Of a stretch of DNA of 64,000 bases, positions 49,438-60,067 are shown in pieces (within the stretch, counting starts at the first letter, position 1; the number at the start of each line of letters is the position of its first letter). The stretch covers positions 33,230,165 to 33,294,164 of the forward strand of contig OX424564.1 in the NCBI GenBank assembly GCA_949152475.1, written 5' to 3'. The notes beneath the pieces were generated by a model. That model was not told the DNA's origin and did not search any database. It saw only the letters and a list, made by a program, of their open reading frames with translations. A program made the translations under genes and the position numbers. The stretch comes from Terebella lapidaria. Lineage: Eukaryota; Annelida; Polychaeta; Terebellida; Terebellidae.

Positions 49438-52400
49438 AAAATGCCCAGGAAGCGAAGACACAATACACCTGATGTGGGTCATCTCCATAGGGTAAGTTCA
49501 TGTTATCATGATAAATTGGTTATCATGGTTATTCCTGTGCATGTTGTGTGAATTCTGTGCTGATTAATTTTATCCCCCGAACAAAATTCGGCGGATACTA
49601 GTACCATGGATTTGCGATCGTCGCGCCGCCGCCGTAGACACTTTTTTGTGAATACTCTGCAGATTGCAAATCTCAACCGATTCTAATATTTTTTATGTGG
49701 ACATATCTCATCACATGCTCTGTTCTCTGACATCACGGACATGATAAGCATGGTAGTATCAAGACACCTAGCGGCTTTGGTTGCCATAGCAAAATGGGCT
49801 ACAGCTAAATTTTCACATCACGTATTACATGTATAGCCCACCAACAAGGCGAAGATTATGTTCCAACTTCACCAGATATCACCAGCTCAAACATAGGAGC
49901 AAAATAAAGGAAGATATACACAAATTCGTCAGACACACTGTTTTGCAAATGATGCTGGAAAATGCTGGAAAATGCTAGAAATATGTCTGATTGTGCTTGC
50001 ATTGAGATGAAAGTGCTATCCATGCTAGCATTTGCCTTTCAGCAATTGCATGATGCTATAGCTAAAAGCAAAAGCTCGCATGGGTGTTGCATTTTGCTAT
50101 GCGTGTAGCCGTGTACTGTATTGATCTTAATAATTTTGCATTGAACATACTAGTATCATCTATTCAGCATGTTCAGTCACTGATATTTGCATCCTGGGAT
50201 ACACCATTCTCGGTCGTGTGTGACTGACAGTGTCTAATGTTTTATAGCATGTACAATTTTTTCTTAAATTTCAGAAAAAGAGGAAGACTCCAAATGAATT
50301 TGCACTTGAGTATATTGAGAAAAAAAAAGATCAAGAAGGATTCGCAATATCTTGGATCAACTCCTCAATAGGTAACCGTAACAATAACCATGCTTTTCTT
50401 TTAACCTATTATTTGAGTATCTTAACATCTTATCACAATATACATGTATTACATGATCTACATTCATGATAAAAATTGCTTTTATTGGGACTCTGTTGTT
50501 TGATGTCCCTGTAGCTTTGAAAACATTCCTGTCTTTATTTTCTAGCCATTTCACATGTTTCATTTGAACAATCAATGGTATCGATGAATTTATTGCTAAC
50601 TTGTATAAATGCAAACCACCCTGAACTACTACATGTACACGCTCCTCCTCGATCCACTAGATCGTGCTGGACAGAATCGTTAATCATGTTAATATGAGCC
50701 CAAACCCGTGCGCACTTGCACGCTTGGCCTTGCCCTAAAGCCTTACCGGTACGGTACTTTACTATACCGCCATTTTCGTTTGGCAGTTTTAGATTTGTGC
50801 TCCAGCATGTCCAGTGGACATGGTGGAAGTCATATAATTAATTTACTAGTAGTCTTCAAACTAATTCTTGCGATATATTGTATTGAAATTTCACTTGTAT
50901 AATTCATCATGATCATTGACTGTTCACAAGCTGTCTGGGCTATCAGTGAAAGGCCACATCATGAATTTTCGCTGTGCAACTTCGCAGCATGCATCTAGCT
51001 TGTCATGCTTGTAAACCTATTTAGACATTGTTAAATGAAGAGTTTTCAGTTTATTTTATACATCACCAATCTAAACTACTACATGCTCCTTTTCGATCCT
51101 TTGGATCGTTCTGGATAGAAATTCGCGTACTGAAAGCAAGGCACGATCGTCTGCCTGCATGACTCGAGCGCTCCTTTTGCCGCCAAAACCGCCGCGCATA
51201 TGCGCGCGCAGCTGCGCAGAAGCTTTACTTTTCTGTCCACCGCCATTTTTGCTTGGCAGCTTTGGATTTTGGTTCCCGGTGAATTCGTAGAATTTAGTCT
51301 GCAAACTAGACTTTTGCGATATATTCTTACGGAATTTCACCTGCCACGTTCATAGACATCGTTTTGTGTCTATTTGGATAAGTATTGGTCGATAGTTTGT
51401 TACTTGCTAGATCGTCAGCGATTTGTATAGCCAGTTCACCCTATTATCGTCCATCCGTCGTACTTGATAGTGTACTTGTTGTTTACATCTATCAATAGTT
51501 CTACGTTAATTTTCTACTGTATATATTTTGTTAACGTATACTGTAGTTTATATATTCGTAGTCCTCTTAGGGTTCTTTTTCAGCGCGGTCTCAGGTTTGC
51601 GTATTTTGCCCTCCCTGTTACTGTGTGTGGTTAGTTCCCTTTCATGATCATGGCTTCACAATCCTCCCTTGGTACCGGTGCCATGGACGAACGTCCATGC
51701 CCGAAGTGTCTGGTCAATACCCTCCGAGGAGGGGAGAAACACAGTTTGTGTTTCGACTGTTTAGACCATGGCCCGGTATCTATGGAGGATTTGAGGTGTG
51801 ATCTGTGTCGTTTCTGGCGTCCCTCTTCCTTCGTGCAGGCGACTGCAAAGTATTCCGAAGCCTCGTTGGCTCGTCGGGATGCTTTGAGGCTTGCGGAAGC
51901 TTCGGCTCCGCAAGTCCGCCAGTCGCCCATGGAGGTGGAGACTCCGCCTGTGACGGCACAGATTGCGTCCGGTGTTAGCCAGCCCCTGGGGCTAACACAG
52001 GACATGGTCAACGCGGCTGTGCAATCCTTCTTTGCACAGTCGTTATCGTCCCTTCAGGGTCCCCTCCTGCCGGGTCTCTCTTCCCTGCTTGGACAGGGAG
52101 TCCCGGCCGGTTCTTCGGCTGCCCCTTCGTCGCAGGGAGAGCTTGCTCCCCCTGCTGGCAAGAAGTCGAAATCTTCTAAGAAGAAGGTTTCAGTTCTTGC
52201 CAAGGCGAAAGCAGCCAAGGAACCGCACTCCACCTTCGTCGTCCCTCAGTCGGGGCCGATCGAGGTGGAGGGGTCCGTTGTCTCTTCCCCTGGGCCTTCC
52301 AAGAAGAGGAAGCGTGCTTCCTCTAAGCGCCGTGGTGCTGAGACCACATCGATTTTCGATGTGGCTCAGGCTTCGTCCGACCTCTCGGTGGGCGACGATC

Positions 52401-55400
52401 AGGCTTCGGGCTTCGATCGGCGGAGCATCTTGGATGGCTCATTCGGGTCCTCGGTCTCGAGGTTCGAGGGGGAAGAGTTCCCTTTGTTTGGGGGTGAGGC
52501 TCTCGATCGTTCGTGCGATCGGGAGTCTTCACTTGGCGGTCGTGCTCCTGGTCCTCGATCAGGGCACGATCGGGCGGGTGGTGCTGGGGTCGTTCCTCAG
52601 GACCACTCAAGTCCTGTGTACGCGGATGTAAGTCGCCGGACGGGCGCGATCGCTGAGCAGGCATTCCCTCGCCCGTCCTTTGATGTACCCTTGGGGTCAT
52701 CGAGGTCTTCGATCGGACCTGTGAGGTCCAACGATCGGGGGGGTCGAGTGGAAGCTGATCAGGAGTCGTCCTCCTCGGAGGATGAGACTTCCGATCAGGC
52801 CGGGGGTTCTAACTTCCGGTGGGCTTTGGAGTCGGTCGCAAGGCGAATGGACTTGCCGATCGATGCTCCAGGGCCCTCACGGGGAACCGGTAGGTTCGCG
52901 TCGGCGCCAGTTCGTCGGCCGATCCGGCTCCCTGTGGCTCCCGCGTTGGTCAAGTCCTTCGACAAGATCAACAAGGGAGTTACGGCTAAGAAGGATGTGG
53001 CTCGTACGGAGTCGACATTCCCGACTAGCCGTGTTCGACCTGAGTCGATCGACACCTATCGGACTGTAGAGTCCGAGGGTGGACATCAGACTTCCGTCCC
53101 GGTCGAAGACCCTAACCTTCACCTGCTTTCCCGGAAGCAGGGTACGGTCTGGTCAGCTTATGTGAAAAAGGCTCGCCTTTCTCACTGGCAGACGCTGTCT
53201 CATCAATTGATGGGGCAGCTCTCGTTGACGGATCACCTGACCACTTTGGTTCAGGAGTTTGTGGACGAGGCGGATCTGGAGGAGGGGAGTCGCGCCAACA
53301 TTCATGCAGCACTCGGCGTCTTGGCCGGAGTGGTCCATGCTGCTGAGCGTGACAGTGCGCACCTGGGCGCACAATTGGATCTCACCATGCGTGATGCCGA
53401 TCTCCGTCTGCTTGACGTGTCCGCTACGGACGTCGCTGAGCTACGTGGGAGGCCGCTTTTCTCAGGCTATACCTACGCCAACCTCTCTCGATCGGATATT
53501 TCCGTCATGCGGGAACATCTCCGGGATGAGGCTATGGCCAAGGCTTTGCTTGGGAAGTCGGCGGGGTCTGGGACAGGCAAGAAGACCAAGGGTCAGAAGC
53601 CTGCCCAACCTCAGGCACCACATGCACCCGCTTCTACGCAGCCGCCCTTTCGGGGGGCGCAGCCTCCCCCTCCCCAGGGGGATGGCAAGCGTGGAGGCAA
53701 AGGGGGTGGACGCTTCAAGGGCAAAGGGAAAGCTTCTGGTAAGAAGTGACTCGTTGCGGGAAAGCGTAGGCTCTGTGGAAGGTTCAGTTCTGTCGGAATT
53801 CGATCTTCCACAACCTGGTCCAGTCGGGGGACGCCTGGCTCAGTTCGTCCAGAACTGGAGCGATCTGGCGTCGTCAGACAGTTCAGTCGTGGCATGGGTG
53901 AAGTTCGGTCTCACCTTCAGATGGGAGGCTGGAAAACCACCGATCAGACCCAAAGCGTGGTTCTTCCCTGTGCCCGGCGATCGGGAAAAGTTTCAGCTTC
54001 TGCAGCACGAGGTGCAGCAGTTGCTAGAGAAACGTGCGATCGAGGTGGTCAAGGACGAGAGAGGATTCTATTCTCTCATCTTCCTAGTGCCGAAAAAGAC
54101 AGGCGGGTGGCGTCCCGTTTTCGATCTGTCAAACCTCAACAAATTCCTGATCATACCCAGGTTCAAGATGGAGTCGGCGCTTTCCGTCCAGAAAGCTCTG
54201 TCCAAGGGGAAGTGGGCAGTCAGTATCGACGTCAAGGACGCGTACTTACATGTGCCAATACACCCAGCCGATCGGCGATACCTCAAGTTCGCCTTCGAGG
54301 GTTCGGTGTATCAGTTCAGGGTACCGTATATACTCTACTATACGACGCAGTTTTTCGCCCCCAAATATTGCCTTCATTTCGTTTGCGTCTTATACTTGCG
54401 ACACACACTAAAGGGGGCATCATATTCGCAAGATCTCGCACCGAATGACTGCCAGACCGCATCGGAAAATGGGCGATAATAGAGGCATGCCACCGTCTTT
54501 GGTCAAGTCTTACTTTTCAAGTGTATAAAAAGAAATATAAAGTGAATAAAAACGATCTGTTATGTACGTTGGATGAATTTTACATGTGGCAATGTATATT
54601 TGAAATGCGTTCATTTCATAAAAATAACTTGTTTATTTTTTATTTTCAGTCGATTTCCTGCCGGCGCCATGTTGGTGAAAATTCTGGTTATGTTGTCAAT
54701 TGCTCTCACAAGGTGGCAGCTCTGTGCGCGGTTTACTGCGCATCATTGTATGCATCACTTACGGGAGCGGGTGAAATTGCAATTGAGGGTTTATGTAATC
54801 ATGACGATCAATAAACGAATTTGTCAGTTAACGGTCTTTTGATGTTCTTTTATGTCTGTGTGATTGTGCTCTCTTAAATCGAGAGTAACTACCGATGAAC
54901 TACTTTCCAAATTTTGACTGACCGAATCACACTACCTTGAGAATAGAATAGTGAATGATTGCTGGCTAACACAAGCTATGTCATGTGACCTTTTCTAAAT
55001 TTACCGGTCGCTAAACTTTTGCTTAGACATTGCTGATAAATACAACGAAATGACAACAAAACACAAGAGTTTGCATAATATTTATTCATTATAATGGCGA
55101 GAACAAAAGGTACTTTGTTCATTCATGTGAAAAGATACTTACCGTTGGGGCTATTGAAGCAGTGATGATTAACACGAAGTGTGAAAACACTCGACTTGGC
55201 GGGCGTCTGACAGTCAATTGACCGTACGAAATTTCTGTCGGCAATATGGTCAAGTGATCTGCGTCTTATCTTTGAATCAACCATGACTCCCTCGATTCAG
55301 CTGCAGAATCTACTGCGTCTTATAGTCGCGTGCGTCGTATAGTAGAGTATATACGGTACTTCCTTTAGGAGTAGCCACCGCCCCTTACGTGTTCACCCGT

Positions 55401-58400
55401 ATCGTAAGGACGATGGCAGCCAGGTTTCGATCGGTTGGAATTCAATTCCACCATTATATCGACGATTGGTTAATCATAGCCGACTCCCCGTCTCAGGCTA
55501 TAGAGCAATCCGGGTTCGTCCTCAGGTTGGCGACCAGCCTTGGCTGGATCCCCAATTGGGCGAAGTCTCATCTGTCCCCGACACAGAGGTTCGAGTATGT
55601 CGGGGTAGATCACGATCTAGAGCGAGGAGTAGCTCTTCCTCCGCGGAAGAGAGTTCTCAAGGCGATTGCGGCGATGGAGGTCGCGCTGACGCAGTCGTCG
55701 ATCACAGCTCGACAGTTTCTGTCCATCATCGGTCTGTTGGCGTCGATGGAGAAACAGGTGCCGTTCGGCAGGTGCTTCCTCAGACCCATTCAATGGTGTC
55801 TAGCGTTGCAATGGCGGATCCTCACCGATCGACTAGACCAAGTCGTATTGGTGGACGATCGTGCTCGGGAAGCAATGCATTGGTGGCGGGACCATCGGAA
55901 TCTTTTCCGAGGGATGCCACTGGCGGAGTATCTGCCCGATCGGACCTTCTTCACCGATGCGTCAGAATTGGCTTGGGGAGCTCATATGGACGAGCACGAA
56001 CTCTCTGCTGTGTGGAACACGAGCGAGAGGGCGTTGCACATCAATGTCCTAGAGCTGCGAGCGGTGAGACGTGCGTTCGAGATCTGGGGGCCTCAGAGTC
56101 CCCCAGGGACGAAGTGGTTGGTCTTCACAGACAACAGCACAGTAGTGGCGCACATAAACAAACAAGGTGGAACTCGGTCGAGTCAGCTTTGTTTGGAGGC
56201 CGAGTGTCTGATCAGGTTTGCCTTCAAGTACCGTCTGTTTATCAGGGCGAGGCACCTGCCGGGTCACAGGAATGTCCTAGCGGACGCTCTGTCGAGACCG
56301 GACAAGATCATAGGCACGGAGTGGAGTCTGCATCCGGGGGTGTTTCGGCGCGTTTGTCAGGCGTTCGGAACACCGAACATAGACCTGTTCGCAACCTCTC
56401 GGAATCACAAGCTCCCGGTCTACTTCTCACCTCTGCCAGAGAGCGAGGCACTGGCTGTGGACGCGATGTCTCAGTCGTGGGACGGGATGTTCGGGTATGC
56501 GTACCCGCCAACTCGGTTCCTAACAGAAGTGCTGCACAAAGTAGCCAGGTCTCAGTGCGAGATTCTGTTGGTGGCGCCATGCTGGCCGATGCAGGCGTGG
56601 TTCCCCCTGCTACTGTCCCTCCTGATCGATGTACCACGGGTTCTCCCGATCGAGGGCAGGTTGCTGAAGCAACCGGGGCGGGATATATTTCACGATTCCG
56701 TCCACGTGCTCAAATTACACGTGTGGAGGCTATCGAGCGATCCTTCCAGGAGGCAGGATTTTCTCAGCAGGTGTCCGTACATCTCGCGAGAAAGAATAGG
56801 AGATCCTCCTCTAAAACGTATGAGGCTAAATGGAGAGTATTCGTACGTTGGTGTAACGGAAGGCGCATTGATCCGCTCTCTGCCCCTCTGAATGCAGTGC
56901 TAGACTTTCTCTGCTATCTCTTTGATAGGCTTAATTTGAAGCCTACTACGATCGAGGGATACAGGTCCATGCTGGGCCCTGTATTCCGTGCTAGGGGGAT
57001 CGATTTAACTAATAATCGTATCCTTGCTGATCTCTTGGCGTCCTTTAGGACGCAAAGGCCACGCGGAGTTCCTACTCTACCGGATTGGGACATGGCTTTT
57101 GTGCTATATTGTCTTACTAAAGCACCTTGGGAGCCTCTCAAGGAAGTTTCCTTGCAGAGGTTAACTCTTAAGACTTTCTTGCTAGTTATGCTAGCAAGTG
57201 GTCGAAGACGCTCAGATGTCGCGGCGATCGACGTATCGCGAGTCGCATTTGGCGCGGATGGGTCCGTTTCCTTATACCCAGTACGTGATTTTATGCCTAA
57301 AACACGTGCTGCAGTTGAGGGCGGGAAAGCGTTCTCCCCTATCGTAATTCCGTCACTGGGCGGTTACGTAGGACGGAATGAGCCGGACGCTCTATTGTGC
57401 CCGGTAAGAGCGCTGAAAATCTACATCGATCGTACCAGATCGATCAGGAAAGATCGCAAGCGATTATTTATTTCCTATCAGCCTAATAGGGCTACGGATA
57501 TCTCCACAGCTACACTATCCTGATGGGTGAAGGTTGTAGTGAGGACTGTCTATGCGGAATCAGGTGCTGACGATCGAGTCACTTGCAAAATATCGTCCCA
57601 CCAAATCCGACACATCTCGATGTCTTTGGCGGCCAGGTCGAATATTCCGTTGGAATATATCGTGAGGGCTGGAATGTGGACTAATTCTACGACATTCATC
57701 GGGTTCTATCTGTCCAATGCTGCCGAACTTCAGGACCAGTCGTCCAGATTTAGACTGGGTCCGCTGGTCGTAGCGCAAGCTGTTGTTTGAACCAGCTGGA
57801 CAGAAAAGTCTTGGTTTTAACGTGCACAGTATATAAGCAACACCTTGTGTTTGTGTTTGAATTCTTTATGTTACGGTCTCAAGTAGAGTTCCGTTTTCCA
57901 CCGATGGGTGAAGAAGAAATTCGTGCATGTCGGAGGCAAGCGATCGCACCGCTAGGTGAGTATCTTTATTATTTTACTAAAGATATATCGAAAATGTAGC
58001 ATTTTAGCGATTCGCTTGAAATCAAGACTATCGTCTGTTTTCATGACTCTCTAGCACTACTGCTCCACCGCCTATCCTTTGATTCTAAGGAGCATGTAGT
58101 AGTTTAGATTGGTGATGTATAAAATAAACTTCCCAAATTTTAATTGTAAATTTGCCGTTTATTGTTATTACTCACCTCTAAACTACTACAGTAAAGGCCC
58201 TCCCATCCATCCCCGCCAGTTGTGTGCTAGGGGCTTCCTTTTGTCGTTTTTTGGACAGAAAAGTGGAGCTTCTGCGCAGCTGCGCGCGCATATGCGCGGC
58301 GGTTTTGGCGGCAAAAGGAGCGCTCGAGTCATGCAGGCAGACGATCGTGCCTTGCTTTCAGTACGCGAATTTCTATCCAGAACGATCCAAAGGATCGAAA

Positions 58401-60067
58401 AGGAGCATGTAGTAGTTTAGAGGTGAGTAATAACAATAAACGGCAAATTTACAATTAAAATTTGGGAAATTTTTGCCTAATATCCGAAAGCAAGATGCCC
58501 ACCTTATTAAATGTATTTTATGCACAACTTGGCGACTGATCTTGAACGTTTACGAAACCCATTTAAAAGGAAAGTTTTAAAAATATCCAGGTCTTAATGT
58601 GCAATCACTTATATAGGTGCAGCGGCGGGGGGGGGGGGGGGGTGAGGTCTGCCAGTTGCGGTCGTCCATGTCTAGTTCATCTCTGGGTGCTCGTAAACTG
58701 CGATCAAATTCTCAAAACTGTGTTTGTATGTCCGGCACCATCCGATTCCACCATGAATTATCTGTTTGGATAATTTTTCCACCACCGAGTCAATGCATCT
58801 AGGTGATGGTTGCTGCCATGAATTGAATTGCATGCTTGTATGATTTCGCCCTATCCTTGTATGATTTCGTCGCATGTATTTTTTCACATTGTTTCTGAAT
58901 AAATAGCCCTCCAAATGACTGACTAACTGATTTTCACCCCTTTTTGCAGATCAACACTCGAAAGAGGAATACTGCTAAGGTAAGGGTCATCCGCTGAACC
59001 TATAGTGATTAAGTTTAAGGCGCGAGAGTTCACAATCTCTGTTTGTCTCTGTTTGTCTAGTTTAAAAATCGATCCAGAAAACTTTTTGATCTCTAAACAT
59101 TGTTAAATGTTCTCACTTTTTAAAAATGTTTCATGTTTACTTCATGGTGCAACCAGATTACTGTGAGATTGGACCATCAAACAATATGCTGTGGGCTTAA
59201 TGGACACATCATTACCAGAAAAAGTCAGTCCACAGCAACATTTACTCTATTCTTAGGTACCGGGTGATCCGGATCTTCATTTGACTGTATTGTGATGTAT
59301 ATATATACTTTCCAACAAATTTAACGATATTTTGTCACAGAAAAAGAAGTCATTCAAATGGAGTACAGTGGCCACTTCCGCTGTTATTCACCTTTTTGCT
59401 GACTACATTGATGGATCAAGAGGCAAAAAGTATCCATGTAAGTAGACATACATGGAACTGGTGATACAATTTGTGGGTCTATGCCCCAGTTGACTTTTAG
59501 GTCACCGACCCTATAGGTTACCGGTTCGAGCGGTTTTCTCGAAAACTGTTCAGACAGTTTCGAGATTTTTGTTTCAACAAATTCCCCTTATATACTTCTG
59601 TGATGTGTATAAGTTTGAAATTTTTGTTTGAAAATATGCTAATGGGAGTCCTTGACAATGTGTGAAGATGGAGTGCCTTGAATTGCTTGAAAGGCCTGAA
59701 ATCTAGGCCCAAATCTTGACCTCAGATGACCTTGAATTCAATCTCAGAGTCATATCTCACCTGCAATGTAAAAATATGAAATTGTCTATTAACCTATTTC
59801 AGCCCTTGGGCTATTTTTTTGTTCGTCAGTATTTTGGAAACGATGCATGCCAAATCACACAAATAGGCATTATTTTTGGACTCGTGGCCTGGACATGTCT
59901 AGGTGTATAGGGAACTGATTTTCATGCTTTATACCAGAATGCTTGCAGAAATTGACGTCTTGTTGTGTATTGTTTCAGCCCCACAAGAGCTGGAAGACTT
60001 TCTGTTGACGACAAAGATTCCCCACTCAACATGTGAGAAACTCTACAAGAAGGTCTTCAACGAATAA
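49438..60067 (+). CDS. Small spliced gene, possibly a KMT5A-like/SET-associated protein; DIRS element in its intron
   Basis: Candidate exons: 49438-49491 (ATG at 49441, MPRKRRHNTPDVGHLHR), 50275-50371 (KKRKTPNEFALEYIEKKKDQ, then EGFAISWINSSI), 58950-58979 (INTRKRNTAK), 59341-59437 (KKKSFKWSTVATSAVIHLFA, DYIDGSRGKKYP) and 59979-60067 (SPQELEDFLLTTKIPHSTCE, KLYKKVFNE, TAA). Each has AG and GT borders, and the last three join in frame. The second exon ends in phase 1 while the third starts in phase 0, so an exon is missing between them, the second is skipped, or two genes are involved. Skipping exon 2 keeps the frame and gives a roughly 90-residue lysine-rich product. The segment before WINSSIG recalls the lead-in to the SET domain of invertebrate KMT5A-like proteins, but no SET exon was found. 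The nuclear role is a guess from the basic composition. The gap holds a 7.4 kb DIRS element. Confidence 0.5.
49574..49650 (+). repeat. Dispersed CCCGAAC repeat, copy 1
   Basis: CCCCCGAACAAAATTCGGCG followed by GATACTAGTACCATGGATTT resembles 61,868-61,915 (CCCTGAACGAAGTTTGGTGG, then GATACTACAGTGTATGGATT). The shared inverted core GAAC/GTTC and downstream GGATTTGC suggest a short dispersed element. Class unknown. Confidence 0.45.
50618..50905 (+). mobile_element. Relic of an older DIRS left end
   Basis: The sequence from about 50,618 (ACCCTGAACTACTACATG, CGATCCACTAGATCGTGCTG, CCGCCATTTTCGTTTGGCAG) parallels the left terminus and leader of the intact DIRS element (CTAAACTACTACATGCTCC, CGATCCTTTGGATCGTTCTG, CCGCCATTTTTGCTTGGCAG). 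The parallel extends to TTGCGATATATT...GAAATTTCAC. It is clearly diverged and lacks coding sequence, so it is an older, truncated copy lying about 400 bp upstream of the young one. Confidence 0.75.
51070..51239 (+). repeat. DIRS left inverted terminal repeat
   Basis: 170 bp, from TCTAAACTACTACATGCTCC to TTTCTGTCCA. It contains GATCCTTTGGATC and GCGCATATGCGCGC self-complementary words, and ends with the same bases, inverted, as 58252-58421. In DIRS elements these repeats supply promoter and circularisation functions. Confidence 0.95.
51644..53749 (+). CDS. DIRS Gag-like protein
   Basis: 701 codons, ATG to TGA, uninterrupted. The N-terminus has paired cysteines (CPKC, CFDC, CDLC within the first 60 residues), a probable zinc-binding knuckle. 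The centre is Ser/Gly/Pro-rich with basic clusters (KKSKSSKKK, SKKRKRASSKRR). A helical region near residues 490-620 (SRKQGTVWSAYVKKARLSHW, DEADLEEGSRANIHAALGVL) resembles the conserved part of DIRS Gag proteins. The C-terminus is very rich in Gly and Lys (GKRGGKGGGRFKGKGKASGK), suited to nucleic acid binding. GC content and GATC density are well above the flanking host DNA. The product should package the element RNA. The stop at 53747-53749 overlaps the next frame, so the second protein probably needs a separate initiation or bypass mechanism. Confidence 0.85.
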   Translation: MIMASQSSLGTGAMDERPCPKCLVNTLRGGEKHSLCFDCLDHGPVSMEDLRCDLCRFWRPSSFVQATAKYSEASLARRDALRLAEASAPQVRQSPMEVETPPVTAQIASGVSQPLGLTQDMVNAAVQSFFAQSLSSLQGPLLPGLSSLLGQGVPAGSSAAPSSQGELAPPAGKKSKSSKKKVSVLAKAKAAKEPHSTFVVPQSGPIEVEGSVVSSPGPSKKRKRASSKRRGAETTSIFDVAQASSDLSVGDDQASGFDRRSILDGSFGSSVSRFEGEEFPLFGGEALDRSCDRESSLGGRAPGPRSGHDRAGGAGVVPQDHSSPVYADVSRRTGAIAEQAFPRPSFDVPLGSSRSSIGPVRSNDRGGRVEADQESSSSEDETSDQAGGSNFRWALESVARRMDLPIDAPGPSRGTGRFASAPVRRPIRLPVAPALVKSFDKINKGVTAKKDVARTESTFPTSRVRPESIDTYRTVESEGGHQTSVPVEDPNLHLLSRKQGTVWSAYVKKARLSHWQTLSHQLMGQLSLTDHLTTLVQEFVDEADLEEGSRANIHAALGVLAGVVHAAERDSAHLGAQLDLTMRDADLRLLDVSATDVAELRGRPLFSGYTYANLSRSDISVMREHLRDEAMAKALLGKSAGSGTGKKTKGQKPAQPQAPHAPASTQPPFRGAQPPPPQGDGKRGGKGGGRFKGKGKASGKK
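53259..56891 (+). pseudogene. DIRS reverse transcriptase-RNase H-methylase-like frame, split by an insertion
   Basis: The frame is open from 53,259, overlapping Gag; recognisable homology starts near 53,823 (GGRLAQFVQNW). RT motifs: SLIFLVPKKTGGWRPVFDLS, then SIDVKDAYLHVPI (motif A, catalytic Asp, about 54,220-54,258). After a 1,033-bp insert follow TAPYVFTRIV and HYIDDWLIIAD (motif C, YIDD at 55,455-55,466). RNase H: RTFFTDASELAWGAHM, NVLELRAV, VFTDNSTVVAHINKQGG, GHRNVLADALSRP. Then the DIRS-specific Dam-like segment: NIDLFATSRNHKLP, SQSWDGMFGYAYPP, LLVAPCWPMQAWFP. Insert plus TA duplication is 1,035 bases, a multiple of three, and both halves are in the same numerical frame, so only the insertion disrupts it. 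Apart from that no stop is present. Its job is copying element RNA into DNA. Confidence 0.9.
54324..55356. mobile_element. Non-autonomous TIR transposon inserted in the DIRS RT, TA target duplication
   Basis: The ends CCGTATATACTCTACTATAC at 54324 and its inverse at 55337-55356 match perfectly for at least 20 bases and on through GACGCA. TA at 54322-54323 is repeated at 55357-55358. TA duplication points to the Tc1/mariner-pogo group. A second GCGTCTTATA word lies a little inside each end (about 54,387 and 55,316). The interior has short open frames (54,521-54,842) but no DDE/D transposase motif, so this is probably a deletion derivative mobilised in trans. Confidence 0.88.
56660..57790 (+). 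pseudogene. DIRS tyrosine recombinase, one in-frame TGA
   Basis: The frame overlaps the end of the methylase-like frame (which stops at 56,891), as is usual in DIRS elements. The N-terminal arm contains SSSKTYEAKWRVFVRWCNG and TTIEGYRSMLG (core-binding helices). Catalytic residues: first Arg in ASGRRRSDVAAI (about 57,200), His and second Arg in SSHQIRHIS (about 57,595-57,620), nucleophile Tyr in FIGFYLSN (about 57,695-57,715). All four expected R-H-R-Y residues are present. A TGA at 57,521-57,523 interrupts the frame after STATLS, with the same frame resuming directly and running to TGA at 57,788-57,790. One transition from CGA would explain it. Unless read through, the product lacks the H-R-Y part and is inactive. 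Its role is integration of the circular DNA intermediate. Confidence 0.9.
58089..58190 (+). repeat. DIRS internal complementary region
   Basis: 58089-58130 is the inverse of 51048-51089. 58131 onwards is the inverse of the right terminus down from 58467. The junction falls at 58130/58131. In the accepted DIRS model this segment templates joining of both ends during circle formation. Confidence 0.93.
58252..58421 (-). repeat. DIRS right inverted terminal repeat
   Basis: Inverse of 51070-51239. The only visible differences are near the inner end (AGCTCC here versus AGCTTTAC-type in the left copy when inverted), so the two ends are almost identical. Confidence 0.95.
59790..59912 (+). repeat. 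Single copy of the GTAGAGC/TTTTTGGACTC repeat in an intron
   Basis: CAGTATTTTGGAAACGATGC, AGGCATTATTTTTGGACTCG, GGCCTGGACATGTCTA corresponds part by part to units of the tandem repeat at 60,590-61,165. It lies between the last two exons of the small spliced gene. Confidence 0.6.

Larger units (their letters stand above)
51048..58467 (+). mobile_element. DIRS-type tyrosine recombinase retrotransposon, nearly complete
   Basis: A 7.4 kb element with the diagnostic DIRS layout: inverted terminal repeats (51070-51239 and 58252-58421), Gag frame, RT-RNase H-methylase-like frame, overlapping tyrosine recombinase frame, and an internal complementary region at 58089-58190. The complementary region contains, joined, the inverse of the left terminus (51048-51089) and the inverse of the right terminus (through 58467). 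That sets the element borders to within a base. There are no LTRs and no flanking duplication, as expected for integration by a recombinase. The two 170-bp repeats differ at only one or two visible positions, suggesting recent insertion. Two lesions: a 1.03 kb transposon in the RT and one TGA in the recombinase. It lies in the large intron of the small spliced gene, in the same orientation. Confidence 0.95.

Noticed and set aside
51631..57790. Numerous long open frames on the - strand and alternative + frames inside DIRS
   Set aside because: They are shadows of the Gag, RT and recombinase frames in GC-rich DNA, without domain motifs.
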